Of a stretch of DNA of 64,000 nucleotides, positions 17,396-25,785 are shown in pieces (positions within the stretch are counted from its first letter, which is position 1; every line of letters begins with the position of its first letter). The stretch comes from Pullilachnospira sp963929535 (GTDB lineage Bacteria > Bacillota > Clostridia > Lachnospirales > Lachnospiraceae), in NCBI GenBank assembly GCA_963929535.1, contig CAWVIZ010000011.1, forward strand, positions 1 to 64,000, read 5' to 3'. The position numbers were made by a program, and so were the translations under genes. Below the pieces are notes generated by a model that was given only the letters and a program-made list of their open reading frames with translations, did not search any database and was not told where the DNA came from.

Positions 17396-18709
17396 TTATA
17401 TAATGACCAGCGGCCTGCTGTACGGATGGGAGAAAGGCCTGTGATATTTGGAGCAGCGTATTGTTTCGTACAGACAGGCAATCCTGGTATTTTCATCCAG
17501 TGTCCTTCTTCCCTCTTCATCCAGCAGTCCGGGGGCGTCCGCCAGCTTTGTGATAAGCGGCAGACGGCCCTTTTTTTTGATCTCCCCAAGTACGTGGGAC
17601 GCTTCCTGCCGAAAGCCCAGAAGCCGGGCATAGGAGATGGGAGGAGCCTGCCGGATATCCAGAAGCAGATGAAAGAGTGCCCGGGAAATCCTGGTATAGG
17701 TCAGCTCCCTGGTTTTTAAAAGGGAGACAAATCCGGGGATGGTGGAGAAGGAGTTCCTGCAGCGGATGATCCGGTCCGCCAGCTGGGGTGAGAGATCCCC
17801 GCAGCGCGTCATCTCCCGGCGGCTCCGGCTGTAAAGTGTCCAGCGCAGAAGGAGGGAAAAATCCTCATCCCAAAGGCAGCCTTCGTTTTTGACCGCCTGG
17901 ATAAAAGCCGCGCGAACCTCCGGAGGCAGCCCCTCCAGAACCGGATGCCGCCCAAGACCGGACAGCCCGTCGGGCAGCTCCTTTAACGCCCGCCGGATGG
18001 CGGCGGCAGAGGGAAGAGAAGTATCCCAGGCAGTATCGTGATAGCCGCTTCCCATACGGCGGACGGTGAAGGGGCGCATGGAGCTTCCCAGACGGTGAAG
18101 TGTTTTGCAGTATTCGATTCCCAGGATATTGTTGGGAGACTCCAGAACGGACCGCACTGTCCCGGCAGTACTTTCGGGAGGGAGGAAAAGGTCCGGCTGC
18201 GGCTCTCCGGAAGGCAGAGAGGCGGCTGTCCCGGCAGCCTGTCTTCCGGCTTCCTCCAGATAAGCGGACAGGGCTTCCGAGCGGGCGGCGGGAAAAGAGC
18301 AGCCTGTCCGGAGGGCCGTCCGCAGCTTTTCCCGGTAAGCTTCCGGCTCCTGGTCCAGCAGTTTTCCCAGTCTGTCCAGGAGGGCGGTGTCACCGCATTC
18401 GCTTCCAAACGAGAGGATATCCACGCAGCCCAGCCCATCCAGCAGCTCCACCCCGGCCCGGGCAAAATGCTCAGCGCTCTGACAGGAACCGGCCGAGGGG
18501 ATTTCAAAGACCAGATCCGCGCCTCCCAAAAGCGCCAGTCTGGCCCTGGTATGGGAGGACAGCATGGCAGGGCCTCCCCTCTGAACAAAATCGCCGCTGA
18601 TGACGGCGATCACACAGTCCGCCTGAGTCATCCGGCGGGTCTCTTCGATCTGATAGGCATGACCCCGGTGGAAGGGGTTATATTCCGCTATGATTCCAGC
18701 AATCCTCAT
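17396..18709 (-). CDS. tmcAL: tRNA(Met) cytidine acetate ligase
   Basis: A 437-residue member of the TmcAL (YlbM) family. The nucleotidyltransferase start MRIAGIIAEYNPFHRGHAYQ contains the HxGH motif, and VIAVISGDFVQRGGPAML follows. In Bacillus the enzyme makes N4-acetylcytidine at the wobble position of elongator tRNA-Met using acetate and ATP. Start 18709 is supported by GAGGTG seven bases upstream; an extension to 18733 would precede this ribosome site. It lies just upstream of and divergent from pta-ackA, whose pathway makes acetate, an interesting but possibly accidental association. Confidence 0.93.
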   Translation of the reverse strand: MRIAGIIAEYNPFHRGHAYQIEETRRMTQADCVIAVISGDFVQRGGPAMLSSHTRARLALLGGADLVFEIPSAGSCQSAEHFARAGVELLDGLGCVDILSFGSECGDTALLDRLGKLLDQEPEAYREKLRTALRTGCSFPAARSEALSAYLEEAGRQAAGTAASLPSGEPQPDLFLPPESTAGTVRSVLESPNNILGIEYCKTLHRLGSSMRPFTVRRMGSGYHDTAWDTSLPSAAAIRRALKELPDGLSGLGRHPVLEGLPPEVRAAFIQAVKNEGCLWDEDFSLLLRWTLYSRSRREMTRCGDLSPQLADRIIRCRNSFSTIPGFVSLLKTRELTYTRISRALFHLLLDIRQAPPISYARLLGFRQEASHVLGEIKKKGRLPLITKLADAPGLLDEEGRRTLDENTRIACLYETIRCSKYHRPFSHPYSRPLVII

Positions 18710-18822
18710 ATTCGTGCACCTCAAAAAATACATCCGTTATTTTCCCTAATTTTATCAGGAAAACCCGCCAAATACAAGGATTTCCGGGATGCTGCGGAAG
18801 TACGTTAAAAAAATAACTAACC

Positions 18823-18851
18823 TTGTAACATGAAAATAAACAGGGTATAAT
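18823..18851 (+). promoter_or_regulatory. Promoter of pta
   Basis: TTGTAA (18823-18828) and TATAAT (18846-18851) with 17-bp spacing, about 207 bp upstream of the pta start codon. Confidence 0.75.
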
Positions 18852-18858
18852 TTGAACT

Positions 18859-19057
18859 AGTGAGTATATTCGGTATCTGCGCCTGAACGGCGCGGAAAAC
18901 CGGGCAAGGGGTGAAGCCCGGCAGGACTTTCCGAGACTTTTGGGAGGGCGATGCTGACAGCGGAGGATTTCCCGGAAGGAAGAAAGCAAAAAAGGGCGAA
19001 ACTGTTACAAAAACCTGTCCTGCGGGCAGGGGAAACAACGAAAGGAGTCATAGAATC
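18859..19057 (+). promoter_or_regulatory. Long structured 5' leader of pta
   Basis: About 200 nt separate the promoter from ATG 19058. Hairpins are visible: GCGCC/GGCGC near 18880-18895, CCGGGC/GCCCGG near 18900-18921 and CCTG/CAGG near 19017-19030. No intrinsic terminator and no known riboswitch consensus is recognised. No open reading frame with a good ribosome site lies inside. Post-transcriptional control is possible but unproven. Confidence 0.4.
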
Positions 19058-20053
19058 ATGGGATTTATTGACGTAATCAAGGCGAGAGCAAAAGCAAACA
19101 AAAAGGTGATCGTACTTCCGGAGACTGAGGACAGAAGAACGTATGAAGCAGCCGCGCAGATCCTGAAAGAGGGTATCGCGGATATCGTTCTGGTGGGAAG
19201 CGAGGAGGCCGTAAAGAAGGGAAGCGAGGGACTGGATATTTCCGGTGCCAAGATCGTGGATCCGGCTACCTCCGAGAGAACACAGGCATATATCGATAAG
19301 CTGGTGGAGTTGAGAAGCAAAAAGGGCATGACCCCGGAGCAGGCAAAGGAGATCCTGCTGAATCAGTATCTGTACTACGGAGTTATGATGGTGAAGATGG
19401 GAGATGCCGACGGTATGGTATCCGGTGCCTGCCATTCCACTGCTGACACCTTAAGACCCTGCCTGCAGATCCTGAAGACCAAACCGGGAACCAAGCTGGT
19501 ATCCGCTTTCTTCCTGATGGTAGTTCCCAACTGTGAGTACGGCGCGGACGGAACCTTCATTTTTGCGGATTCCGGACTGAATCAGAATCCCAATCCGGAA
19601 GAGCTGGCAGCCATCGCGGCATCTTCCGCAGAGTCCTTCCAGCTTCTGGTTGAGAAGGAGCCGGTTGTGGCGATGCTGTCCCATTCCACAAAGGGAAGCG
19701 CCAAGCATCCGGATGTGGACAAGGTTCTGGAAGCTACCAGGATCGCCAAGGAGCAGAATCCGGATCTGAAGCTGGACGGCGAGTTCCAGCTGGATGCGGC
19801 TATCGTTCCCAGCGTAGGAGCATCCAAGGCACCGGGCAGCGATGTGGCCGGAAAGGCAAACACCCTGATCTTCCCGGATCTGGATGCGGGAAATATCGGA
19901 TACAAGCTGGTACAGAGACTGGCTAAGGCGGAAGCCTACGGACCCATTACCCAGGGTATCGCAAAACCGGTGAACGATCTGTCCAGAGGCTGCTCCGCAG
20001 AGGATATCGTGGGCGTTGTGGCTATCACAGCCGTTCAGTGCCAGGCGGAGTAA
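19058..20053 (+). CDS. pta: Phosphate acetyltransferase
   Basis: A 331-residue single-domain Pta, normal for Firmicutes. It begins MGFIDVIKARAKANKKVIVLPETEDRR, the family start, and contains MVSGACHSTADTLRP and the C-terminal NTLIFPDLDAGNIGYKLVQR. It interconverts acetyl-CoA and acetyl phosphate. AAAGGAG (19041-19047) sets the start; a longer in-frame extension to 18911 is not conserved. With ackA 180 bp downstream it forms the acetate and ATP-yielding branch of fermentation. Confidence 0.97.
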   Translation: MGFIDVIKARAKANKKVIVLPETEDRRTYEAAAQILKEGIADIVLVGSEEAVKKGSEGLDISGAKIVDPATSERTQAYIDKLVELRSKKGMTPEQAKEILLNQYLYYGVMMVKMGDADGMVSGACHSTADTLRPCLQILKTKPGTKLVSAFFLMVVPNCEYGADGTFIFADSGLNQNPNPEELAAIAASSAESFQLLVEKEPVVAMLSHSTKGSAKHPDVDKVLEATRIAKEQNPDLKLDGEFQLDAAIVPSVGASKAPGSDVAGKANTLIFPDLDAGNIGYKLVQRLAKAEAYGPITQGIAKPVNDLSRGCSAEDIVGVVAITAVQCQAE

Positions 20054-20232
20054 ATATGGAGGAGCCGGAGGCGCAGGAGTCTGCCGGCCCGCCGATCAAG
20101 AAGCATGAATGCAGCGGTCTGCCCGGAGGTGAAGCCTCTGGGCGGTTTCCGTTGCCGTATATCCTGCGGGATACCGGATACGGCCGGTTCCTGCAGAAAG
20201 ATAGATAAAGAAAAAGCTGGAGGGTAAAGAAA

Positions 20233-21426
20233 ATGAATGTATTAGTTATCAACTGCGGAAGCTCTTCCCTGAAATATCAGTTAATCAATTCTGACTCTGA
20301 GGAAGTTCTGGCAAAGGGACTCTGTGAAAGGATCGGTATCGACGGAAGACTGGTTTACCAGAAAGAGGGATGCGACAAGGAGATCACCGAGGCGGCTATG
20401 CCCACCCATAAAGAGGCCATCCAGATGGTGCTGCAGGCTCTGACCAACGAGAAGACAGGCGCCATTGCCAGCCTGCAGGAGGTAAATGCCATCGGACACC
20501 GTGTGGTACACGGCGGTGAGAAGTTCGCCTCTTCCGTGATCATCAATGACGAAGTGGTAAAGGCGGTGGAGGAGTGCAATGACCTGGCTCCGCTGCACAA
20601 TCCGGCAAACCTGATCGGCATCAATGTCTGCGCAGAGCTGATGCCGGGAGTTCCGCAGGTGGCTGTATTCGATACCGCTTTCCATCAGACCATGCCTGCC
20701 AAGGCATATCTGTACGGCCTGCCGCTGGAATATTATAAGAACTACAAAGTGAGAAGATACGGTTTCCATGGAACCAGCCACAGCTTTGTGTCCAAACGCG
20801 CGGTGGAATTCCTGGGACTGGACAAGGACAACTCCAAAGTGATCGTCTGCCACCTGGGCAACGGTTCTTCCATCAGTGCCGTAGAGAACGGCAAATGTGT
20901 GGACACCACCATGGGCCTGACTCCTCTGGAGGGCGTGGTAATGGGAACACGTTCCGGTAATATCGATCCCGCGATCATGGAATTCCTGGCAAAGAAGGAA
21001 AACCTGGATATCTCCGGTGTGATGAATGTCCTGAACAAGAAGTCCGGTCTTCTGGGACTCTCCGGCGGTCTTTCCAGTGACTTCCGTGACCTGAACGAGG
21101 CGGCAGAGAGCGGAAATGAGGCTGCGGCCAATGCCATCGAGGTGCTGGCATACGGTATCGCCAAGTTTGTAGGCGGTTATGTGGCTGCCATGAACGGCGT
21201 GGACGCCATTGTATTCACCGCCGGAATCGGTGAGAATGCCTGCCCGGTCCGTGAGAAAGTGGTAAGCTATCTGGGATACCTGGGAATCACTCTGGATAAG
21301 GAAGCCAACAGCAAGAGAGGCGAGGAGATCGTGATCTCCACTCCGGACTCCAAGGTTAAAGTGGCCGTGATCCCCACCAATGAGGAACTGGCTATCTGCC
21401 GTGAGACCGTAGCTCTGGTAAGATAG
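20233..21426 (+). CDS. ackA: Acetate kinase
   Basis: A 397-residue ASKHA kinase of normal length. The N-terminal phosphate motif is VLVINCGSSSLKYQL, the catalytic region YGFHGTSHSFVSKRA, and the nucleotide site HLGNGSSISAV. It makes acetate and ATP from acetyl phosphate. CTGGAGGG precedes ATG 20233. The 179-bp gap after pta holds a hairpin (CCGTAT around 20155 with ATACGG around 20180) but no terminator T-run, so co-transcription with pta is likely. The last base of its stop codon is the first base of the target duplication of a family A repeat. Confidence 0.97.
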   Translation: MNVLVINCGSSSLKYQLINSDSEEVLAKGLCERIGIDGRLVYQKEGCDKEITEAAMPTHKEAIQMVLQALTNEKTGAIASLQEVNAIGHRVVHGGEKFASSVIINDEVVKAVEECNDLAPLHNPANLIGINVCAELMPGVPQVAVFDTAFHQTMPAKAYLYGLPLEYYKNYKVRRYGFHGTSHSFVSKRAVEFLGLDKDNSKVIVCHLGNGSSISAVENGKCVDTTMGLTPLEGVVMGTRSGNIDPAIMEFLAKKENLDISGVMNVLNKKSGLLGLSGGLSSDFRDLNEAAESGNEAAANAIEVLAYGIAKFVGGYVAAMNGVDAIVFTAGIGENACPVREKVVSYLGYLGITLDKEANSKRGEEIVISTPDSKVKVAVIPTNEELAICRETVALVR

Positions 21427-21433
21427 AAGAAAT

Positions 21434-21576
21434 GTTACAGTTCAGCCGTCAACTGTCCCGCGAGGTGTCCCGCTGTATTTGCAGCGGGATCCCGAGGCCT
21501 GCGGGCGCCAGGCTGCGAGAAACGCAGCCTGTGTGCATACTTTTGTGACAGTGAAGCCGGAAGGCTGAACTGTTAC
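21434..21576. mobile_element. Family A repeat, intact copy 1 (MITE-like, 143 bp)
   Basis: Terminal inverted repeats GTTACAGTTCAGCC and GGCTGAACTGTTAC bound a 143-bp sequence. GAAGAAAT is directly repeated on both sides (21426-21433 and 21577-21584), an 8-bp target duplication. Inside are hairpins TCCCGCTG/CAGCGGGA, AGGCTGCG/CGCAGCCT and, at the right end, ACAGT..AGCC/GGCT..ACTGT. There is no coding frame. Other intact copies lie at 48576 and 54091. Confidence 0.88.
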
Positions 21577-21605
21577 GAAGAAATAGATTTGTCAAGAAAA
21601 ATTGG

Positions 21606-21634
21606 TTGACAAACAGCCTTTGCTTATGTATAAT
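21606..21634 (+). promoter_or_regulatory. Promoter of yceD-rpmF
   Basis: Consensus TTGACA (21606-21611) and TATAAT (21629-21634) with 17-bp spacing, 27 bp upstream of the start codon. It begins 30 bp after the family A element, so the element did not damage it. Confidence 0.9.
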
Positions 21635-21660
21635 TGGTTGAGTGTGGTTAGGAGAACATT

Positions 21661-22188
21661 ATGTTGATTGATTTGTCCAAAGTGCTGTCCCGTCAGGGAG
21701 AGCAGCAAATTGCCAGTATCCGGCCGGAGGGAGAGGAATTTTCCTGTGAGCTGGGAACGTTCGCCTATGCTGAGAGGGGACCGGTGGAGCTTACCATCGT
21801 CCATACAGGAGAGCAGGAGCTGACTCTTTCCGGAAAAGGGAGAATATCCGTCTGGATACCCTGCAGCCGGTGTCTGGAACCTGTGGAGGTACCCTTTGAC
21901 ATAGAGCTGGATGAGAAGATAGATATGAAGCTGAGCGACCAGGAGCGGATAGAAGAACTGGATGAAAGCTGCTATATCTGCGAGCGTAAGCTGGATACGG
22001 AGAAACTGCTTCATAATGAACTGCTAATCCAATGGCCAATGCGGGTACTCTGTAAAGAGGACTGTAAAGGAATCTGCAGCCGTTGTGGAGCAAATCTGAA
22101 CCGGAAATCGTGTGATTGTGACACAGAAGCTTTAGATCCCAGAATGGCTGTGATCAGTGATATATTTAAGAACTTTAAGGAGGTGTAA
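21661..22188 (+). CDS. YceD/DUF177 family protein
   Basis: A 175-residue protein with the conserved Cys pair PCSRCLEPVEVPF (~70-82) and a Cys-rich C-terminus (CKEDCKGICSRCGANLNRKSCDCD) likely to bind zinc. DUF177 proteins are encoded directly before rpmF in most bacteria and are linked to 23S rRNA maturation or ribosome assembly in plants and bacteria. Only 5 bp separate it from rpmF. A consensus promoter lies just upstream. Confidence 0.9.
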   Translation: MLIDLSKVLSRQGEQQIASIRPEGEEFSCELGTFAYAERGPVELTIVHTGEQELTLSGKGRISVWIPCSRCLEPVEVPFDIELDEKIDMKLSDQERIEELDESCYICERKLDTEKLLHNELLIQWPMRVLCKEDCKGICSRCGANLNRKSCDCDTEALDPRMAVISDIFKNFKEV

Positions 22189-22193
22189 AACCA

Positions 22194-22376
22194 ATGTCCA
22201 TCTGTCCGAAGAATAAAACTTCCAAAGCCAGAAGAGACAAGAGAAGAGCGAACTGGAAGATGAGCGCTCCCAATCTTGTAAAGTGCAGCAAATGCGGTGC
22301 TCTGACTATGCCGCACAGAGTTTGCAAGGCTTGTGGTTCCTATAACAAGAGAGAGATCATTCCTCAGGAGATGTAA
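22194..22376 (+). CDS. rpmF: 50S ribosomal protein L32
   Basis: A 60-residue L32 with start MSICPKNKTSKARRDKRRAN and a zinc ribbon of two CxxC pairs (CSKCG, CKACG). AAGGAGGTG precedes ATG 22194. It is the last gene of the yceD-rpmF operon and is followed by a strong terminator. Confidence 0.97.
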   Translation: MSICPKNKTSKARRDKRRANWKMSAPNLVKCSKCGALTMPHRVCKACGSYNKREIIPQEM

Positions 22377-22385
22377 TGAGAGATG

Positions 22386-22424
22386 AAGACCTCCCGGCAG
22401 CTTGCTGCCGGGAGGTCTTTTGTT
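22386..22424 (+). terminator. Intrinsic terminator after rpmF
   Basis: AAGACCTCCCGGCAG (22386-22400) pairs perfectly with CTGCCGGGAGGTCTT (22405-22419) across a CTTG tetraloop, followed by TTGTTT. Confidence 0.93.
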
Positions 22425-22459
22425 TCTATCATAGGAAAGCAATTTCCTATGATAGAAAC
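22422..22459. repeat. Perfect 17-bp inverted repeat
   Basis: GTTTCTATCATAGGAAA (22422-22438) and TTTCCTATGATAGAAAC (22443-22459) around GCAA. It begins inside the T-tract of the rpmF terminator. It has no T-run of its own; it might be a regulatory hairpin, a protein site or a short mobile hairpin. From here to the ldh promoter at 22565 I see no gene. Confidence 0.7.
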
Positions 22460-22564
22460 AACGCTCCAGGATTCTTTCTTGACAGGAAACTGCGTTTCCA
22501 TGAAACAAAAACGCACCGGGGAGGCAAAACAGTTACTCATGATGTGACAATGCTTTATTTTATC

Positions 22565-22593
22565 TTGCACTATGGCGTAAGGAATGTTACAAT
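22565..22593 (+). promoter_or_regulatory. Promoter of ldh
   Basis: TTGCAC (22565-22570) and TACAAT (22588-22593) with 17-bp spacing. A leader of about 195 nt follows, with a hairpin CGGCT..ACAGC/GCTGT..GCCG near 22674-22703. No recognisable redox-repressor (Rex) palindrome overlaps the promoter. Confidence 0.65.
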
Positions 22594-22794
22594 AGGTAAA
22601 AATGGCTTGTGTCAAAAAAATAACAGGATCTATTTTCCCAGTGGCAGCCGTTTTTGAAGAAGGACCATGTTCGGCTTGACAGCTCGCTGCTGTGAGCCGG
22701 CGGCATGCGATAAGCGCGGAAAGGATGGACTGCTGTCGGCTGTCCCCAGGACTGAGCGATGGTCCGGAGAGAAACTTAAGAAAGGAAGAGAAAC

Positions 22795-23745
22795 ATGGGT
22801 AAGACAAATAAGAAAGACAAGATTGTTGTGATCGGCGCCGGTAATGTGGGTGAGGCGATCGCCTATACGCTGATGGTGAGAGATCAGGCCAATGATATTG
22901 TTCTGGTGGATGTGAATGAGGACAGAGCAAAGGGCGCGGCGCTGGATATCGCACATGGAACCAGTTTCTACAAGCAGATCTGGGTTCGCCAGGGGGGATA
23001 TGAGGAGTGCGCAGATGCCAGGCTGATCATCATTACGGCTGGTGTTGCCAGAAAGCCGGGGCAGACTCGTCTTGATCTGGCCAAGATCAATGTGAATATT
23101 GCCAGAGATATTACAAGACAGATCATGGAGCATGCGGAAAATCCTCTGATCCTGGTGGTTTCCAATCCTGCGGATATCATTACCCAGGCCGTGACGGAAA
23201 CCTCCGGACTGCCGGCCAGCCGCGTGATCGGCAGCGGTACGTCCCTGGACACTGCCCGGTTCCGTTATCTGATCAGCGCCAGGATGCACGTGAGCGTGGA
23301 GGATGTGAATGCCTATATTATCGGAGAGCATGGAGACAGCCAGGTACCGGTATGGAGTTCTGCCAATATCGCGGGCTTCCCGCTGGACGAATTTGCCCGT
23401 CAGGTAAACCACAAGATCGACAAGGCGCAGATCGCGGAGCGTACCCGCAACGGCGGGGCAGAGGTGATCGGCCTGAAGGGAGCCACCTTCTACGGTGTCG
23501 CCATGGCGGTTTCCAATTTGGTGGAGGCCATTATGCGGGATGACAGCGCGGTTCTGCCGGCCGCCCATGTACTGGATGAGAGATTTGGAGAATGGGCCGG
23601 TGTTGCGGTTTCTCTTCCCTGCCGCCTGGGATGGGAAGGCATTGAGAAAACGTTTGTAATCCCCATGAATGAGGAAGAAAGAGCTGCCATGGATAGATCT
23701 GTTGAGATCCTGAAGGAATTCTGGGAGCAGGTAAAAAATCAGTAA
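22795..23745 (+). CDS. ldh: L-lactate dehydrogenase
   Basis: A 316-residue NAD-dependent LDH of normal length. It has the Rossmann motif VVIGAGNVGEA (~residues 11-21), VDVNEDRAKG with the NAD-selective Asp, VSNPADIIT, and the catalytic histidine motif IIGEHGDSQVPVWS (~180). Its substrate-loop residue pattern GQTR fits lactate rather than malate dehydrogenase (Gln rather than Arg at the discriminating site). It reduces pyruvate to L-lactate and reoxidises NADH. GGAAGAG precedes ATG 22795. It stands alone behind its own promoter. Confidence 0.93.
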   Translation: MGKTNKKDKIVVIGAGNVGEAIAYTLMVRDQANDIVLVDVNEDRAKGAALDIAHGTSFYKQIWVRQGGYEECADARLIIITAGVARKPGQTRLDLAKINVNIARDITRQIMEHAENPLILVVSNPADIITQAVTETSGLPASRVIGSGTSLDTARFRYLISARMHVSVEDVNAYIIGEHGDSQVPVWSSANIAGFPLDEFARQVNHKIDKAQIAERTRNGGAEVIGLKGATFYGVAMAVSNLVEAIMRDDSAVLPAAHVLDERFGEWAGVAVSLPCRLGWEGIEKTFVIPMNEEERAAMDRSVEILKEFWEQVKNQ

Positions 23746-23889
23746 TGATTTGTGACCGTTGGGGATGGGAGCACCGGTGGACAGACAGAGCGTAAGACTG
23801 GACGTCAGTATGTTCCCGTATCTGTTTTCCACCGGCATCCCGAAGGGTTGCGATGATTTATATCAACTTAAGAAAGGGAGATAGTAGAG

Positions 23890-25062
23890 ATGGATAAGAA
23901 AGAGTTCGCATTGAAGCAGCATGAGGAGTGGGCAGGAAAACTGGAGATCACCAGCAGAGCCAAGCTGGAGACTCCGGAGGATCTGGCAGTTGCCTATACC
24001 CCGGGAGTTGCAGAGCCATGTCTGGCCATTTCCAAGGACGTGAACGAGTCCTACAAGTATACGAGACGCCACAACATGGTTGCTGTTGTAACTGACGGAA
24101 CCGCGGTACTGGGTCTGGGTGATATCGGACCGGAGGCTGGTATGCCGGTTATGGAAGGAAAGTGCGTGCTGTTTAAGGAATTCGGAGGCGTGGATGCGTT
24201 CCCTCTGTGCGTGCGTACCAAGGATGTGGATGAGATCGTGAAAACTGTCAGCCTGCTGGCAGGAAGCTTCGGCGGAGTAAACCTGGAGGATATTTCCGCT
24301 CCCCGCTGCTTTGAGATCGAGAGAAAACTGAAAGAGTGCTGTGATATTCCGATTTTCCATGATGATCAGCACGGAACAGCAGTGGTAACAGCAGCCGCTC
24401 TGATCAATGCCCTGAAGCTGACCGGAAAGAAGCTGGAGGAGATCAAGGTGGTAACCTCCGGAGCAGGAGCAGCCGGAATCGCCATTATCAAGCTGCTGGT
24501 AAGCCTGGGTCTGAAGCAGGTGATCATGTGTGACCGTACCGGAGCCATCTATGAGGGAAGAGAGAATCTGAATCCGGAGAAGGAGGAGATGGCAAGAATC
24601 TCCAACCGCAATATGGAGAAGGGATCTCTGGCAGATGTGCTGAAGGGCGCAGACGTATTTATCGGTGTGTCTGCACCGGGAACTGTAACGGAAGAGATGG
24701 TAAAGAGCATGGCCAAGGATCCCATCCTGTTCCCCATGGCGAATCCGGTTCCGGAAATTATGCCGGATCTGGCCAAAAAAGCAGGCGCAGCTGTGATCGG
24801 TACCGGAAGAAGTGACTTCCCCAACCAGATCAACAACGTGCTGGCATTCCCGGGAATTTTCCGGGGGGCTCTGGATGTCCGCGCAAAGGATATCAATGAT
24901 GAGATGAAAGTGGCTGCTGCTTACGCCATTGCCAACCTGATTGATGAGAAGGACCTGACACCTGATTATATCATTCCCAATCCCTTTGATAAGAGGGTGG
25001 CCAAGGCTGTGGCAGAAGCTGTAGCGGAAGCGGCAAGAAAGACAGGCGTAGCACGCATCTGA
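23890..25062 (+). CDS. Malic enzyme (NAD(P)-dependent, decarboxylating)
   Basis: A 390-residue short-form malic enzyme. Motifs: VAYTPGVAEPCLAI, TDGTAVLGLGDIGPEAGMPV with the metal and substrate residues, FHDDQHGTA, and the Rossmann motif SGAGAAGIAI (~residue 180). It converts malate to pyruvate and CO2, linking C4 acids with the nearby lactate and acetate branches. GAAAGGGAG precedes ATG 23890. The 144-bp gap after ldh contains a possible long stem (CCGGTGGA 23774-23781 with TCCACCGG 23828-23835), so the gene may have its own leader. Confidence 0.94.
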   Translation: MDKKEFALKQHEEWAGKLEITSRAKLETPEDLAVAYTPGVAEPCLAISKDVNESYKYTRRHNMVAVVTDGTAVLGLGDIGPEAGMPVMEGKCVLFKEFGGVDAFPLCVRTKDVDEIVKTVSLLAGSFGGVNLEDISAPRCFEIERKLKECCDIPIFHDDQHGTAVVTAAALINALKLTGKKLEEIKVVTSGAGAAGIAIIKLLVSLGLKQVIMCDRTGAIYEGRENLNPEKEEMARISNRNMEKGSLADVLKGADVFIGVSAPGTVTEEMVKSMAKDPILFPMANPVPEIMPDLAKKAGAAVIGTGRSDFPNQINNVLAFPGIFRGALDVRAKDINDEMKVAAAYAIANLIDEKDLTPDYIIPNPFDKRVAKAVAEAVAEAARKTGVARI

Positions 25063-25083
25063 GATGATAACAGGATAATTTTC

Positions 25084-25113
25084 GCGGCAGCGAAGCGGAA
25101 AGGCTGAACTGTT
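25084..25113. repeat. Right-end relic of family A repeat
   Basis: GCGAAGCGGAAAGGCTGAAC followed by TGTTGC matches the right end of the intact 143-bp copies. It lies just after the malic enzyme stop. Confidence 0.5.
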
Positions 25114-25183
25114 GCGGCTGGTATTTTCCGGCAAAGCACTGTGGACGCAGGTATCACAGGAGTTTGCCGGAATACCGGATAAA

Positions 25184-25230
25184 AAACGATCCCCGGAGTC
25201 CTCTTTAACGAGTGATCCCGGGGATCGTTT
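25184..25230. terminator. Bidirectional terminator between malic enzyme and cold-shock gene
   Basis: AAACGATCCCCGG (25184-25196) pairs perfectly with CCGGGGATCGTTT (25218-25230). An A-run precedes and T-rich DNA follows, so it can serve both convergent genes. Confidence 0.85.
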
Positions 25231-25287
25231 CCTTAAATATTACAGTTCAAAACATGTTTTCCGCTGTTTTGGACCGTTACTCCCAAA

Positions 25288-25488
25288 TTATAATTTCACA
25301 ACGTTGGCAGCCTGCATTCCACGTGCGCCCTCGGTCAGATCATAAGTCACAGCCTGGCCCTCGTCCAGTGATTTGAAGCCCTCTCCCTGAATGGCAGAGA
25401 AATGAACGAATACGTCAGCACCATCTTCTCCGGTAATGAAACCATAACCTTTTTCCGCATTGAACCACTTTACAGTTCCTTTGTTCAT
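25288..25488 (-). CDS. Cold-shock protein, CspA family
   Basis: A 66-residue single OB-fold protein with RNP1 (KGYGFITGEDG) and RNP2 (VFVHFSAIQ). It binds single-stranded RNA and DNA as an RNA chaperone. The start at 25488 is fixed by GGAGGTAACATC directly upstream and by the family start MNKGTVKWFN; a longer in-frame extension is untranslated leader. The leader of about 155 nt is typical of temperature-responsive csp mRNAs. Confidence 0.96.
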   Translation of the reverse strand: MNKGTVKWFNAEKGYGFITGEDGADVFVHFSAIQGEGFKSLDEGQAVTYDLTEGARGMQAANVVKL

Positions 25489-25650
25489 GATGTTACCTCC
25501 ATAGAAAATAAAAAATAGAAAAAATAGGAAAACAGAAGAAAGAATGGAAACAAAAAAGCCCTGGTTCGGGAGATCTCTTATATTATATAATAGAATCCCG
25601 CAAACCCCATGGGCTAATATTACATACATCCAATTTCTCTTCTAATCGTC

Positions 25651-25679
25651 ATTATAGAGTGAATATTCATAAAAGTCAA
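25651..25679 (-). promoter_or_regulatory. Promoter of the cold-shock gene
   Basis: On the reverse strand, TTGACT (25674-25679) and TATAAT (25651-25656) with 17-bp spacing. Transcription would start near 25644, giving a leader of about 155 nt. Confidence 0.85.
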
Positions 25680-25785
25680 GCAGAAAAAAAGCTTTATTTC
25701 AGAGGGAAATTCGTGTATGATAGTAACAGGAAATTGACAGGAATCAGGCTCTTATCCCTGGGGAAAGAGCGGGAAAGGATGGAAT

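Noticed and set aside
18890..18960. Cobalamin riboswitch in the pta leader (GGGGTGAAGCCCGGCAGG)
   Set aside because: The downstream GACTGT-like core and B12-box are missing, and the stretch is explained by a simple CCGGGC/GCCCGG hairpin.
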